DNA of 64,000 nucleotides from Pseudohalioglobus sediminis (GCF_008370495.1 NZ_VTUX01000007.1:124001-188000), one strand, 5' to 3'; counted from the first letter of the stretch, positions 33,712 through 43,804 are shown. Numbers and translations: made by a program. The notes: a model not told the origin generated them from the letters alone.

Positions 33712-35373
33712 CTACATACGCTTGCTCTGCACGATGCGGAAGCGGCTGGCTACAAAGGCCATGTCCGTCAGGCAGGCATTGCCGGCGGGATTGAGCCCGG
33801 TGACGTGGTAGTCTGAATACGCCGCGGCAAAATTTATCGGCATGCCGACCAGGTTGCAGGCGACGGAGGCGCCGGCGTTGTTGTAAGCCTGCTCCGCCTG
33901 GTCCAGGAAGTCTTCGTTCAGCGAGTAAACGTGGGAAGTGATGGCGCCGCATTCGCGGGCGTTGGTGGTGGCCTCGCGCAGGCAGGCCTCCGCGGATTCG
34001 CCCTTGATCACAAAAGACACCGGCCCGAAGATCTCGTCGCGGTAGATATCCCGCGCCGCTTCGTTCACTTCCAGCATCAGTGGCGACGCCGTGCGCGCAC
34101 GGGGAAAGTCCGGGTAATCCAGCGGGCCGGAATCGCGCAGCAGCCTGCCGTGTTCTGCTGCCAGGCCGCGATAGCGCTCGATGGTGCCCAGGATCGCCTC
34201 GTCCACCAGGGTGCCGCACAGCACCTGCGGATTGGCGAGGTGGCGCTCAACCGCCGCCAGCAGCGCGGCGGCGACCTCATCGAAGCTGGCGCGCCCGTCG
34301 CCCACGACAATGCCACCGGCGGGCACGTGAATGTTCTGCACGCTGGTGCACATCTGTGCCGAGGCCTGGCACAGGGAATGCGCCACCGCGCCGGCCATGG
34401 CCTCCAGGTTCTCGCAGGATTCGATTACCACGGAGTTGCAGCCGGCGGTCTCGGTATACACCAGCTTGTCGGTGCAGTTGCGCTCGATCCACCGGCCGAA
34501 GCCGGGACTGCCGGTGAAGTCGACGATCGCCGTCAGCGGGTGCTCCAGCAGCGGCATGGTGGCGGGCTCATCCCGGGTATCGGCCACCATGCTCACCAGG
34601 TTCGGGTCGAAGCCCTGCTCCGCCAGCACCTCGCGGGCCACGGTGGTCAGCAGGGCCACCGGCAGTATGGCCGCGGGGTGCGGTTTCAGCACCACCGGGT
34701 TGCCCGTGGCCAGGCTGGCACACAGCGCCGGGTAGCCGTTCCAGAGCGGGAAGGTAGCGCAGCAGATCACCACGCCCACGCCGCGGGGCATGATGCGGTA
34801 ACGCTTGGCCAGCTTCGCCGCCCCGCCCTTGCCGAACTGGCGCTCCCATTGCGCCGCCTGCGGCACATCGGCCATCGCCTTGTAGGCATAGGCCAGCGCT
34901 TCCAGGCCGCGGTCGAGGGCATTGGCGCCGCTGCCGGCAAAGGCCATTATGTAACTCTGCCCGGAGGTGTGCATGGTGGCGTGGGCGTTTTCGAACAACT
35001 GCCCGGCGCAGCGGTCGAGAATCTCCAGGCAGATACCGATGCGCGTTTCCGGCGCGGCATCACGCCATGACGGCATTCCCTGTTCTATCGCAGTGTAGAG
35101 CGCGTCCACGTCCATCTTCGGGTAGCTGATACCCAGGGGCTCGCCGGTATAGGGCGACACCTCGGCGCCGGTGCGGCCGATCTCCCCCGGCTGTGCCAGC
35201 GGATAGTCCTTGCCGAGCAGGGCTTCAAACCGCGCCTTGCCGGCTACGGGCGGCTCCTGGCCCCAGATCTTGCTGCTGGGGCTTTCCGGGTAGGCGGTCC
35301 AGGAATAGCGCTGGTTGCAGGCGTCGACGGCCTTGTCCAGTGTCTCCCGGTGCCGGGCGAAAAGATCACTCAT
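33712..35373 (-). CDS. paaN: PaaN-like aldehyde dehydrogenase
   Basis: A 553-residue NAD(P)-dependent aldehyde dehydrogenase. N-terminal [20 protein letters not shown] and [16 protein letters not shown] segments match the phenylacetic-acid-degradation PaaN group, which lacks the hydratase domain of PaaZ. The catalytic cysteine is in [16 protein letters not shown] (about residue 340); the cofactor-binding [13 protein letters not shown] stretch precedes it. It overlaps the carotenoid-oxygenase gene by eight bases, so the two are coupled. No other paa genes are here, so its substrate is probably an aldehyde made in this run rather than the phenylacetate intermediate. Confidence 0.82.
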   Translation of the reverse strand: MSDLFARHRETLDKAVDACNQRYSWTAYPESPSSKIWGQEPPVAGKARFEALLGKDYPLAQPGEIGRTGAEVSPYTGEPLGISYPKMDVDALYTAIEQGMPSWRDAAPETRIGICLEILDRCAGQLFENAHATMHTSGQSYIMAFAGSGANALDRGLEALAYAYKAMADVPQAAQWERQFGKGGAAKLAKRYRIMPRGVGVVICCATFPLWNGYPALCASLATGNPVVLKPHPAAILPVALLTTVAREVLAEQGFDPNLVSMVADTRDEPATMPLLEHPLTAIVDFTGSPGFGRWIERNCTDKLVYTETAGCNSVVIESCENLEAMAGAVAHSLCQASAQMCTSVQNIHVPAGGIVVGDGRASFDEVAAALLAAVERHLANPQVLCGTLVDEAILGTIERYRGLAAEHGRLLRDSGPLDYPDFPRARTASPLMLEVNEAARDIYRDEIFGPVSFVIKGESAEACLREATTNARECGAITSHVYSLNEDFLDQAEQAYNNAGASVACNLVGMPINFAAAYSDYHVTGLNPAGNACLTDMAFVASRFRIVQSKRM

Positions 35374-36832
35374 TGGCGGCGGTCCAGTTGTCTATCTGGC
35401 TCGCCTTCATCCAGCAGGCGTGGAATCCCGGTGGCACGCGCCGGGGCAACTTGATGCGCGCCACCGGTCCCTTGCTGATATCCAGGGCGTCAAAAACCTG
35501 CAACTCCTGGACCTCGGTCCTGTCGTTCCAGCAAAAGCTCACCACGTAGCCGTGATCTTCACTTGCCGGGTTGTCGGTCGGGGCGAACCAGGGCTCGCTG
35601 TACCAGCAGTCGTCATGCCCGTCGGACCATTCGCCGACGCTCTCCCCGGTATCGGTATTCATCTTGCGGATGCCCGTCCAGCGCAGCATCCTCGGGTCGT
35701 GATCCACGAGGTAGGCCCACTGCGTGTAGCGGCCGGTATCGGCACTGTTATAGGTGGGAAACTCCACATTGTGGTCGGCGTTGAGGCATTCTTCGCTGGT
35801 CTCGCCGGTCTTGATATTCATCCGGTAGCGCCACAGGCGGGCGTCCATCTCCAGCATCGCAATCATCCTGGCGGTGCGCTCTTCATCGATACTGCCGTCG
35901 GCTTTTTTGGCCGGCATATAGCGGCAGGCGATCATCACCACCTCATCGCCCTCTTCCCAGCAATTCACCACGTGGTAGAGGAAGCACGATGAAAATTCAA
36001 ACCAGCGAATGCTGTCCGACGCGCCGAAGCGGGGAATCACGCCAAAGCGAATGGGCAGCGACGAGTCGAACCTTATCTTGTGTCGACCCGCTTTCAGTGC
36101 CTCTTCATCATGGTAGACCGGCACGTCATGCAGTATCGAGTAATTCTCGGTGATGCCCATGTCATGCATCAGCCGGTCGCCCGGCAATTCAATGGGAACA
36201 TGGTGCACAAGCCTGCCATCCGCACTCACCACCCCGTAGCTCATGTGGGGCTTTTCCGTGAAGTAGTCGAAGAACAGCAGCTCGCCGGTATGCTCGTCTA
36301 CCTTGGAGTGGGCGGACATGCCCTTGCCGGGGCCGCTGACATACTCGGGGGCGGCCTTGATGGTGTCCAGTGTGATCGGATCGATGATGTAGGGGACGCC
36401 CGCGAGGTACCAGCTCACCACCGCCTTGCCGCCGTGACCGATAACGTCGGTATTGGCCGCATCGTTCATGGGCCTGTCAGTAGAATCCTTGACGGAGTTC
36501 ATCACGCCCCAGTACAGCTCTGCACCGGCGGCGTCATTGTTTTTCCAGCCTTCGGTGCGAACGTACTTGTTGCGGTAGCAGAAGCGCCCGTTGCGAAAGA
36601 CACCGGAATGTATCATCCCCTCGCCGTCGAAGTAGTGATGCGTGCCCCTGGGTTCGAACTGCTGATTGGGGCCATTGCGCAAATACACACCATTGAGGTC
36701 GCGCGGGATTGCTCCCTCAACAGGCAGCTGCTCAAGTACCAGTTCGTCCGCAACCGGCGCAAATGTGCCGGTCAACAGTGGACCGTGTTCATGGCCAAAG
36801 GGCGCGTCCGTATCGGCAAATCTCTGTTCCAT
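35366..36832 (-). CDS. Carotenoid oxygenase family protein
   Basis: A 488-residue non-heme iron enzyme of the carotenoid-cleavage/lignostilbene-dioxygenase family, which cuts conjugated C=C bonds to give two carbonyl products. From ATG 36832 (GAGGTGA upstream) the family start LNGVYLRNGPNQQFEP is present. The iron-binding His are in MSAHSKVDEHTGELLFF, NYSILHDVPVYHDEE, CFLYHVVNCWEEG and FHACWM near the C-terminus. Upstream frame-open ATGs at 36850 and 36859 lack a ribosome site. The next gene, overlapping by eight bases, is an aldehyde dehydrogenase, a natural partner for an aldehyde-producing cleavage. Confidence 0.88.
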   Translation of the reverse strand: MEQRFADTDAPFGHEHGPLLTGTFAPVADELVLEQLPVEGAIPRDLNGVYLRNGPNQQFEPRGTHHYFDGEGMIHSGVFRNGRFCYRNKYVRTEGWKNNDAAGAELYWGVMNSVKDSTDRPMNDAANTDVIGHGGKAVVSWYLAGVPYIIDPITLDTIKAAPEYVSGPGKGMSAHSKVDEHTGELLFFDYFTEKPHMSYGVVSADGRLVHHVPIELPGDRLMHDMGITENYSILHDVPVYHDEEALKAGRHKIRFDSSLPIRFGVIPRFGASDSIRWFEFSSCFLYHVVNCWEEGDEVVMIACRYMPAKKADGSIDEERTARMIAMLEMDARLWRYRMNIKTGETSEECLNADHNVEFPTYNSADTGRYTQWAYLVDHDPRMLRWTGIRKMNTDTGESVGEWSDGHDDCWYSEPWFAPTDNPASEDHGYVVSFCWNDRTEVQELQVFDALDISKGPVARIKLPRRVPPGFHACWMKASQIDNWTAANE

Positions 36833-37018
36833 TGTTCTGTCACCTCGCATGACGATCACTAAACCGGCTCAGCTAGTTTGCCGGCTTTGGTTTTTTTATG
36901 CAAGCAACGAAACAACTGCTCCGGCACCGGCAATCTGCCCGCTATTTCCTGCCCATATTGCACGGTGCGCCGTTGCGCCGTTGCGGGGCTCAGGGCAGCG
37001 AAGCGGGTGCCGGCGCTC

Positions 37019-37417
37019 TCAGGGCCCGGCGTCCGGAGCGGCAGATAACTCCACGCGCCAAGGCGGATAGCGCCGGTTCTCGCCGGCCCGGTACAGCTTG
37101 ATCTTGTTGCCGGACGGGTCGTACAGGATGGCCTCACGCCAGAGGTAGGACATATCCCGGGGCGCCTGCGCAAACTCAAAGCCCTTGCCCTGGAGTTCGG
37201 CAACCAATTCATCGAGTTGCTCGTGCTCAAAATAGATCACGCTGCCGTTGTGGCAGGATCCGTCTTCCAGCGACAGGGAAAAGGTGGCGTCCCCTTGCGG
37301 GCATTCGAAGCGGGCGTAATGGGGCGTATCCACAATCTGCAGGAATCCCATGCGGCGATAGAAAGCTGTTGCCTCCTCCATATCGCTGACCGGCAGCGTC
37401 ACCTGGTTCATGTGCAT
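37019..37417 (-). CDS. Glyoxalase/VOC-superfamily protein
   Basis: A 132-residue protein of two beta-alpha-beta-beta-beta modules (MNQVTLPVSDMEEATAFYRR at the start, VIYFEHEQLDELVAELQ and LYDPSGNKIKLYRAG later). VOC proteins bind a metal and act as dioxygenases, epimerases or lyases, or have lost activity. Potential ligands are Gln4 or His2, Glu in EHEQ, and the late Asp/Asn region. ATG 37417 or ATG 37411 could start it. The 200-base gap to the carotenoid oxygenase downstream holds nothing certain. Confidence 0.75.
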   Translation of the reverse strand: MHMNQVTLPVSDMEEATAFYRRMGFLQIVDTPHYARFECPQGDATFSLSLEDGSCHNGSVIYFEHEQLDELVAELQGKGFEFAQAPRDMSYLWREAILYDPSGNKIKLYRAGENRRYPPWRVELSAAPDAGP

Positions 37418-37460
37418 TTTCCTACTCCCTACGCTGCTTCGCCCAGCGGTCCCGGTTACC

Positions 37461-38663
37461 TCAGTAACGCTCGATCAGCAGTGCCGAGCCCGAGCCGCCG
37501 GCGCCGCTCGCCGACACCACACCACGCCGCACATCCCGGCGTTCCATTTCATCCAGCAACACACCGGCCATGATCGCGCCGGTCGCACCCAGCGGATGCC
37601 CGAGGGCAATCACCCCGCCATTCACATTGAGCTTGTCGTCGCCGATGCCGAGATCCCGCTGGCACTTGACGACGGTGGCGGCAAACGCTTCATGCACTTC
37701 AAACAGGTCCACGTCCGCTGCGCTGATACCCTGCTGGTCCATCAGCTTCTGCGCGGCGAGTACGCAGCCGCTGAGCACCTGTAGCGGGTCATCCGCTGCC
37801 GTGGCACTGGCGACCAGCCTGGCCCGCGGTGCCACTTCCAATTGCTCGCCCATTGCCAGGTCGCCCAGCAACAGCAAGGCTGCGGCGTCCGCCATGGCCG
37901 GGGAGTTGCCCGCGGTATGCACGTGCTCGATAGCCGCAAGCCGGGCATTCGCCGCCAGCTGCAGGGCATCCACGCCCTTGGCACCAATGCTGGCAAAAGC
38001 CGCCGGCATCTCCGCCAGTGACTCCATCGTGACGTCGGCGCGAATACATTCATCCTCGGTCACGGTAATGCCCTTTACCGGATTCTCGACCGGCACGATG
38101 GACTTGAAATAACCCTGCGCCCGCGCATGCGCAGCCCGCTGCTGACTGTGCAGGGCGATCGCGTCGGCCTGCTCGCGGCTAACGTCGTTCAGGGTGGCGA
38201 TCAGGTCTGCACCCGAGCCCATCATCAACATCTGGCACTGCGCGGCAAACGCCGGGTCAACGAAGGCCCGGGCCTGGTCCGAGAGCATCGGCACCCGCGA
38301 CATCATCTCCACGCCGCCGGCGACCACGGCCTGCTCCTGCCCGGCGGCAACCTTCAGCGCGCCCATGGCAATGGCGTCGATGCCCGAAGAACAGAAGCGG
38401 TTCACCGTGAGGCCACTGACCGTCGACGGCCAGCCCGCGTACATCACCGAGGTCTTGGCGATATTGCCTGCCTGCTCGCCGTGCTGGGTAACACAGCCGA
38501 GCACCACATCACCGACCAGCGCTGGGTCGAGCCCGGTGCGCTGGCCCAGGCTGCCATACAGGCTCTTCAGCAAGGCCTGCGGCGACAGGTCGTGCAGCCC
38601 CCCGCTCTCTTTGGCGCGAGCGCGCGCCGAGCGGATGGCGTCATAGATGAATACGTCTTTCAC
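37461..38663 (-). CDS. Acetyl-CoA acetyltransferase (thiolase), second active-site Cys replaced by Ser
   Basis: A 400-residue thiolase that splits or forms a beta-ketoacyl-CoA. The nucleophile Cys91 is in RFCSSGIDAI; the histidine motif GGVIALGHPLGATGA is normal. The C-terminal loop that normally reads Cys-x-Gly-Gly-Gly-x-Gly here reads VVSASGAGGSG (Ser386 in place of Cys). It starts at GTG 38663, overlapping the upstream stop as GTGA, so it is coupled to the next thiolase. The Ser replacement may alter the acid/base step. Confidence 0.85.
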   Translation of the reverse strand: MKDVFIYDAIRSARARAKESGGLHDLSPQALLKSLYGSLGQRTGLDPALVGDVVLGCVTQHGEQAGNIAKTSVMYAGWPSTVSGLTVNRFCSSGIDAIAMGALKVAAGQEQAVVAGGVEMMSRVPMLSDQARAFVDPAFAAQCQMLMMGSGADLIATLNDVSREQADAIALHSQQRAAHARAQGYFKSIVPVENPVKGITVTEDECIRADVTMESLAEMPAAFASIGAKGVDALQLAANARLAAIEHVHTAGNSPAMADAAALLLLGDLAMGEQLEVAPRARLVASATAADDPLQVLSGCVLAAQKLMDQQGISAADVDLFEVHEAFAATVVKCQRDLGIGDDKLNVNGGVIALGHPLGATGAIMAGVLLDEMERRDVRRGVVSASGAGGSGSALLIERY

Positions 38664-39898
38664 TTGCCTACTCCAACAACAAAACTGGCGCAGGTGGTGG
38701 TACTGCCACCCACGTTAAAGGTCATCATGTTCTGCGCGCGCGGAATCTGGTACGCGCCGGCGCGACCGGTCACCTGTCGCGCGCAGTCCAGCAGCATGCG
38801 CACCCCGGTGGCGCCCACCGGGTGGCCCAGGCCGATCAACCCGCCACTGGGGTTGATGGGGAAGCTGCCGTCGCGGGTGATGCGCCCGTCCTCCACGGCC
38901 TGCCAGCTCGCGCCTGGCGCTGTCAGCCCCGCGTGATCGATGGCCATGTACTCGGTCATGGTGAAACAGTCGTGGGTTTCCAGTCCGTCCAGGTCGGCAA
39001 CCTGGGCGAAGCCCGCACGCTGCGCCGACTCCTGCAGGCACATGGCAGCATGGGGGAACACCAGCGGCTGGTCGGCGCTAAGTTCCAGCTTGCGCGACAG
39101 CAGGATAGGCGCCGAGCGGTGGCCCCAGCCCTTGATACGGGGAATATCATCGAGGGCCAGGCCGAGTTTTGCCGCGTGTTGCTGCGCCTGCGATTCACTG
39201 GCGAGTATCACGCAGGCCGCGCCGTCGGTGATCTGGCCGCAGTCCTGCTTGCGCACGCGGCCCTCGATCACGGGATTGAGCTGGTCATCGCAGGTGAAGG
39301 CGCCCTCGGGGAACTCCCACTTGCGCGTCTGCGCCCGCGGATTCAGCTTGCCGTTGCCAAAGTTGATCTCGGCGATACGGTTGAGGTGATCCTCACGGAT
39401 GCCGTAGCGACGGTCGTATTCATCGGTGAGGCGATCGAACATATGCGGCCAGGGAAAATCGCACTCCGCCGGGTCGGCCTCCTGGCCGCGCCAGGCAGCG
39501 GAACCCAGGTATTCGGCACCGGTCTTGCCGTCGACGTTGCGCATCAGTTCCAGGCCCAGCACGCAGGCGATATCGTAGTGCCCCGCCTCGATATCGCGCA
39601 TGGCCGAGAGAATGGCGATGGAGCCGGAGGCGCAGGCCGCCTCGTGACGGGAGGTCGGCAGGGCCGCCAGTTCCGGGTAGACCTGGCCGAAGAAGCCGCC
39701 GAGCAGGCCCTGGCCGGCAAACAGCTCGGCAACGAAGTTGCCCACGTGCCCGACCTGTATCTGCGCCGGCTCGATCGCCGCATTGGTGACGGCCTCGCGC
39801 AGGGACTCTTCGAACATCTCGTAAATGCCCCTGCCCTCCCGCGCCCAGTTGCGGGCGAAGTCGGTCTGGCTGCCACCGAGGATATAAATGTCGCTCAT
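38660..39898 (-). CDS. SCP-x/lipid-transfer-type thiolase
   Basis: A 412-residue thiolase-fold enzyme of the lipid-transfer-protein (Ltp/SCP-x) branch. These shorten the side chains of sterols or branched acyl-CoAs, sometimes as aldolases. Motifs: EAACASGSIAI with the nucleophile Cys, THDCFTMTEY, GLIGLGHPVGATG and a late FNVGGSTTTCASFVV. It has GGAG nine bases before ATG 39898 and is followed by the first thiolase with a 4-base overlap. The DUF35 partner often seen beside Ltp-type aldolases is not present in this run. Confidence 0.83.
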   Translation of the reverse strand: MSDIYILGGSQTDFARNWAREGRGIYEMFEESLREAVTNAAIEPAQIQVGHVGNFVAELFAGQGLLGGFFGQVYPELAALPTSRHEAACASGSIAILSAMRDIEAGHYDIACVLGLELMRNVDGKTGAEYLGSAAWRGQEADPAECDFPWPHMFDRLTDEYDRRYGIREDHLNRIAEINFGNGKLNPRAQTRKWEFPEGAFTCDDQLNPVIEGRVRKQDCGQITDGAACVILASESQAQQHAAKLGLALDDIPRIKGWGHRSAPILLSRKLELSADQPLVFPHAAMCLQESAQRAGFAQVADLDGLETHDCFTMTEYMAIDHAGLTAPGASWQAVEDGRITRDGSFPINPSGGLIGLGHPVGATGVRMLLDCARQVTGRAGAYQIPRAQNMMTFNVGGSTTTCASFVVGVGK

Positions 39899-39901
39899 GG
39901 T

Positions 39902-41527
39902 TTATCGCTCCTGCACGCCGCTGACGCGCTCCTGCAAACTGAAGCGCTGTACCTTGCCCAGCGGGTTGCGCGGCAGGGCCGCGAGCACTTCGATGCGTTC
40001 GGGTAACTTGAATTTGGCAAAGCCCTGGTCGAGCAGGTACTGCTGTACTTCCGCCAGGGTCGGTGGCCGGGCATCCGCCTGCAATACCAGGCAGGCACAG
40101 ATCTTTTCACCCAGCCTGTCGTCCGGGTAGGCGCACACCGCCGCCTCGACTACGGCGGGATGATGTTCGAGCGCAAGGTCCAGTTCCACCGGGGAGATCT
40201 TCATACCGCCGCGATTGATGATGTCCTTGCAGCGACCGACGATGCGGTAAAAATTGCCGCCCTCACAAATTTCCACCAGGTCGCCGGTGCGGAAGTAACC
40301 GTCCGCGGTGAACACGTCGGCGTTGTCGTGGTGGAAGTAGCCATCGAACACCGTGGCGCCGCGTATGAGCAATTCGCCGCGCCCGCCGTCGGCATCCACC
40401 GCCTCGCCACTCTCCGGGTCAGCCACCCGGGTCTCGATGAGGGCGCCGGGATCAGGCCTGCGAAAACGACTGGCACGTACCTCCGGGTCCGGTGCATCCT
40501 CCGGTGTGGAAAACAGGGAGATGCCTTCATTGGAACCGTAGAAATTGACGATTTCCACGCCGTAGTCCCTGTCAAACGTGGCAATCATCGACGGTGCCAG
40601 TGGCGCTGAACCGGAGCCGATCCGACGCAGGCGGGAAAAGTCGAACTGCGTCCACATCTGCGGCGCTTTCGCCAGCTGGTTGAGCAGCGCCGGCGGCGCA
40701 ATGGTGAAGGTCACGTTCTCGTCCTGCATCTGCGCCAGGAACAGCGCCGGATCCAGGGGGTGATGCAACACCAGGCTTGCGCCCAGTATGGCGGCGGGAA
40801 ACAGGAAGCCGCCCAGCGCAGCCATGTTGACCAGCGGAAAGGGGTTGAGCAGCACATCGTCGCCGGTCATGGAACCTGCCGCGATACTGGTGTGCCCGGT
40901 GGCCACCCACATATTGTGTGAGCGCGGCACGCCTTTGGGGGTACCCGTGGTACCCGAGGTCCAGCACACGCTGAGAATGCGGTTGGCATCTGCCGGCACC
41001 AGTCCCGGCGCGGCGGGCCGCGGCTTCAGGTCCAGCAGCAGTTCGCGGCCGAATTCCAGCACTGTGACGCCGGGCAGCGCGGCCCTGGCCGCCTCCGCCA
41101 GGGGCTGCTCGCGCAGGCGTTCGATACTGATCAAGGTACTGGCGCCAAGGGCGCCGGCCAGCATCTGCAACTCGTGGGCGCCGTACTGCACCGGTACCGG
41201 TGAGGCCACGGCGCCGAGCCGGGACAGGGCGTAGTAAACGACCACCAGTTCGGCCACGTTGGGCAGCTGCACGATCACCTCGTCACCCACGCCGATACCG
41301 GCCAGCGACAGCTGGCGCGCCAGGTTGTGGCTGGCGGCCTGCAACTGGGCCCAGGTGAGTGTGACCTGGGGGTGGCCGGTAAGCGCCTGTCGATCGGGCT
41401 GGTCGCGCACCGCCAGTCGCTGCGGGCGGTTGCTGGCGTGGCCATCAAGCAGTTCGTGCAGGGTCTGCCCCGACCAGAGGCCGGCACTGGTCAACTCGGC
41501 GCTGCGGGACTCCGGTGTGGTTTTCAT
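39902..41527 (-). CDS. Acyl-CoA synthetase (AMP-binding family)
   Basis: A 541-residue adenylate-forming ligase that activates a carboxylic acid as AMP ester and then CoA thioester. The P-loop motif SVCWTSGTTGTPKGVP (about residue 190) and the later YFRTGDLVEI and catalytic-lysine region KFKLPERIEVLAALPRNPLGKVQRF are all present. It lies three bases before the SCP-x thiolase, in the same operon. The acid may be an aromatic, cyclic or branched product of the carotenoid-oxygenase step. ATG 41527 has no strong ribosome site. Confidence 0.9.
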   Translation of the reverse strand: MKTTPESRSAELTSAGLWSGQTLHELLDGHASNRPQRLAVRDQPDRQALTGHPQVTLTWAQLQAASHNLARQLSLAGIGVGDEVIVQLPNVAELVVVYYALSRLGAVASPVPVQYGAHELQMLAGALGASTLISIERLREQPLAEAARAALPGVTVLEFGRELLLDLKPRPAAPGLVPADANRILSVCWTSGTTGTPKGVPRSHNMWVATGHTSIAAGSMTGDDVLLNPFPLVNMAALGGFLFPAAILGASLVLHHPLDPALFLAQMQDENVTFTIAPPALLNQLAKAPQMWTQFDFSRLRRIGSGSAPLAPSMIATFDRDYGVEIVNFYGSNEGISLFSTPEDAPDPEVRASRFRRPDPGALIETRVADPESGEAVDADGGRGELLIRGATVFDGYFHHDNADVFTADGYFRTGDLVEICEGGNFYRIVGRCKDIINRGGMKISPVELDLALEHHPAVVEAAVCAYPDDRLGEKICACLVLQADARPPTLAEVQQYLLDQGFAKFKLPERIEVLAALPRNPLGKVQRFSLQERVSGVQER

Positions 41528-41554
41528 ATGCGCGCACTCGCAGGGGTTTAAGCT

Positions 41555-41584
41555 TTTATAAAGAGACTAAGTGTAGGCTATAAT
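41555..41584 (+). promoter_or_regulatory. Promoter for the LLM oxidoreductase gene
   Basis: A perfect -10 box TATAAT (41579-41584) with a -35-like TTTATA (41555-41560), 18 bases apart, in an AT-rich stretch between divergent genes. The start codon is 34 bases downstream. Confidence 0.5.
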
Positions 41585-41618
41585 CCCTGCCTCATCTACA
41601 GGACAGAGGCGCAAGGCA

Positions 41619-42590
41619 ATGCAGTTCAGTGTCGTCACCCCGCTGTGGCAGGACCGTGCCCCGGGCGAGAATATGGAAGTCGCCCGACTGGCGGATCAAC
41701 TGGGCTTTGGCGACCTGTGGATAGGGGAAATGGCCACCTATGATGCCTTCGCTTTCGCCACCGCCGCCGGCCTGCAAACGCGACAGATCGGCCTTGCTAT
41801 CGGCCCCCTGGCCGTTTCCGTGCGCAGCCCCATGACCATCGCCATGGGCGTAGCCTCGGTAGCCGACCTGACCGGGCGCCGGACGCAGATTGCGCTGGGC
41901 GCTTCCAGTACAGTGGTGGTTGAAGAATGGCATGGTCGCGAGCGGGCCCGCACCGCGACCCACCTCGACGAGACCGCGCAGATACTGCTCACACTGCTGG
42001 CCGGGGAGAAGGCTAACTTCGCCGGCGCACTGGCCAGCTGCAGGGGCTATCGCCTGCGCCTGGATGCACCCCGGACCCCGATCACCATCGCCGCCTTCGG
42101 GCCCGCCGCCGTGCGCGCCGCCGGGCGCCGGGCCGACCGCATGCTGCTGAACATGGTCACGCCCGCGAGCCTGGAAATGCTGCGCGGGCAACTGGCGAGC
42201 GCGGCACAACAGGCGGGACGGGATACGCCGGAGGTGGCCGTCTGGCTACCCTGCGCCGTGGACCCGCAACGGGAGACTATCGACCAGTTGAAGCGCGCCA
42301 TTGTCGGCTACCTCGCCGCACCCGGCTACGGTGAAATGATGATGCAGGCCGGCTTCAGTGAACTGGTGGCATTCGCCCGCTCACGACCCCACCCGAAAGC
42401 GCTGCTCGAGGCGATACCGGACGAACTGATCGCCGCAGTCGGCCTGGTCGGCAGCGAGAGCGTCATCGCGTCACGGATTGAGGAGTACCGCCAGGCCGGT
42501 GCCGACAATATCTGCCTGGTACCGGCCACCGCCGGGGACGCGCATGGAGAACGCACCCTGCGCGCGCTCGCACCTACCCCTATGGAGTAG
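41619..42590 (+). CDS. LLM-class flavin-dependent oxidoreductase
   Basis: A 323-residue luciferase-like TIM-barrel oxidoreductase using FMN or F420. Motifs: FSVVTPLWQDRAPGENMEVARLADQLGFGDLWIGE at the N-terminus, RSPMTIAMGVASVADLTGRR, a central ITIAAFGPAAVRAAGRRADRML and a C-terminal IASRIEEYRQAGADNICLVP. It could catalyse Baeyer-Villiger, reduction or desaturation steps on a ring compound. It is divergent from the acyl-CoA ligase operon, with a -10 box in the shared gap, so it may be regulated with it. Confidence 0.82.
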   Translation: MQFSVVTPLWQDRAPGENMEVARLADQLGFGDLWIGEMATYDAFAFATAAGLQTRQIGLAIGPLAVSVRSPMTIAMGVASVADLTGRRTQIALGASSTVVVEEWHGRERARTATHLDETAQILLTLLAGEKANFAGALASCRGYRLRLDAPRTPITIAAFGPAAVRAAGRRADRMLLNMVTPASLEMLRGQLASAAQQAGRDTPEVAVWLPCAVDPQRETIDQLKRAIVGYLAAPGYGEMMMQAGFSELVAFARSRPHPKALLEAIPDELIAAVGLVGSESVIASRIEEYRQAGADNICLVPATAGDAHGERTLRALAPTPME

Positions 42591-42659
42591 TCGCCTTCGC
42601 CGCAGGGCAAGGTAATATACGCCGAAATTCGTCACATTCGACACTGCGGAGGCAGCACC

Positions 42660-43775
42660 ATGCTGGTAGGCGTACCCAAAGAAATAAAAACCCTGGAATT
42701 TCGCGTCGGCCTGACCACCGGCTCAGTGGAAGAACTGGTGCACCACGGTCACCAGGTCATCGTCGAAACACAGGCCGGCGAGGGCGTGGGCCTGACCGAC
42801 GACATGTACCGCGCCGCCGGCGCCGAGATCGTATCCGGGGCCGAGGAAATCTTCGCCCGCGCCGACATGATCGTGAAAGTGAAAGAACCGCAGCCCAACG
42901 AGTGCCGCATGTTGCGCGAGGGGCAGGTTTTGTTCACCTACCTGCACCTGGCACCAGACCCCGAACAAACCCGCCTGTTGAAAGAGTCCGGCTGTATCGC
43001 CATCGCCTATGAAACCGTCACCGACGCGCGTGGCCACCTGCCGCTGCTTTCGCCGATGAGTGAAGTGGCCGGGCGTATGTCCATCCAGGCCGGCGCCCAT
43101 GCCCTGGAAAAACACAAGGGCGGTTCCGGCATGCTGCTGGGCGGCGTACCGGGCGTGGAAGCGGCCCGCGTGGTAGTAATCGGCGGTGGCGTGGTCGGCA
43201 CCAATGCCATCCGCATGGCCATGGGCATGGAAGCGCACGTCACCGTGCTGGACCGCTCACTGGATCGACTCAAGGAACTGGACTTCCAGTTCGGCTGCAT
43301 GCTCAACACCATCTACTCCACCCGCGAGTCACTGTGGAAACACGTTACCGGCGCCGACCTGGTGATCGGTGCGGTGCTGGTGCCCGGCGCCGCGGCGCCG
43401 AAACTGGTGACCCGCGAGATGCTGCGCGAGATGCGCCCGGGCTCGGTGGTAGTGGACGTGGCCATCGACCAGGGTGGCTGTTTCGAAACCAGTCGTCCCA
43501 CCACCCACCAGGACCCCACCTATGTGGAGGAAGGCGTGGTGCACTACTGCGTGGCCAACATGCCAGGCGGCGTGGCGCGCACCTCCACTTTCGCGCTCAA
43601 CAACGCCACCCTGCCCTTCACCCTGGCGCTGGCCGACAAAGGCTACAAGCAGGCGCTGCTGGATGACCCGCACCTGATGAACGGCCTCAACGTGCATCGC
43701 GGTGACATCACCTACCAGGCCGTGGCCGACGTGCTCGGCTATGAGTTCGTGCCCGCGGCCAACGCGCTCGGCTGA
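42660..43775 (+). CDS. ald: Alanine dehydrogenase
   Basis: Converts L-alanine and NAD to pyruvate, ammonia and NADH in the cytoplasm. The 371-residue product starts [19 protein letters not shown], has the catalytic Lys in MIVKVKEPQ and His in TYLHLAPD, a dinucleotide fold at [19 protein letters not shown] (about residue 175) and a [17 protein letters not shown]-terminal region. GGAGG lies seven bases before ATG 42660. It may work with the polyamine aminotransferase (56809), which uses pyruvate and gives alanine. Confidence 0.96.
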   Translation: MLVGVPKEIKTLEFRVGLTTGSVEELVHHGHQVIVETQAGEGVGLTDDMYRAAGAEIVSGAEEIFARADMIVKVKEPQPNECRMLREGQVLFTYLHLAPDPEQTRLLKESGCIAIAYETVTDARGHLPLLSPMSEVAGRMSIQAGAHALEKHKGGSGMLLGGVPGVEAARVVVIGGGVVGTNAIRMAMGMEAHVTVLDRSLDRLKELDFQFGCMLNTIYSTRESLWKHVTGADLVIGAVLVPGAAAPKLVTREMLREMRPGSVVVDVAIDQGGCFETSRPTTHQDPTYVEEGVVHYCVANMPGGVARTSTFALNNATLPFTLALADKGYKQALLDDPHLMNGLNVHRGDITYQAVADVLGYEFVPAANALG

Positions 43776-43804
43776 GGGCGTCACCGCTTTACCCACAAGC
43801 ACCC

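Noticed and set aside
33931-35070. Long plus-strand frame over the PaaN-like gene
   Set aside because: His/Gly/Arg-rich shadow of a gene with complete aldehyde-dehydrogenase motifs.
36864-36897. Terminator-like hairpin with seven T on the plus strand
   Set aside because: The stem is only 5 bp with an 11-base loop, and no plus-strand gene ends there; both flanking genes are on the minus strand.
38822-40006. Long plus-strand frame over the SCP-x thiolase gene
   Set aside because: Shadow frame; the minus-strand gene has all thiolase motifs.
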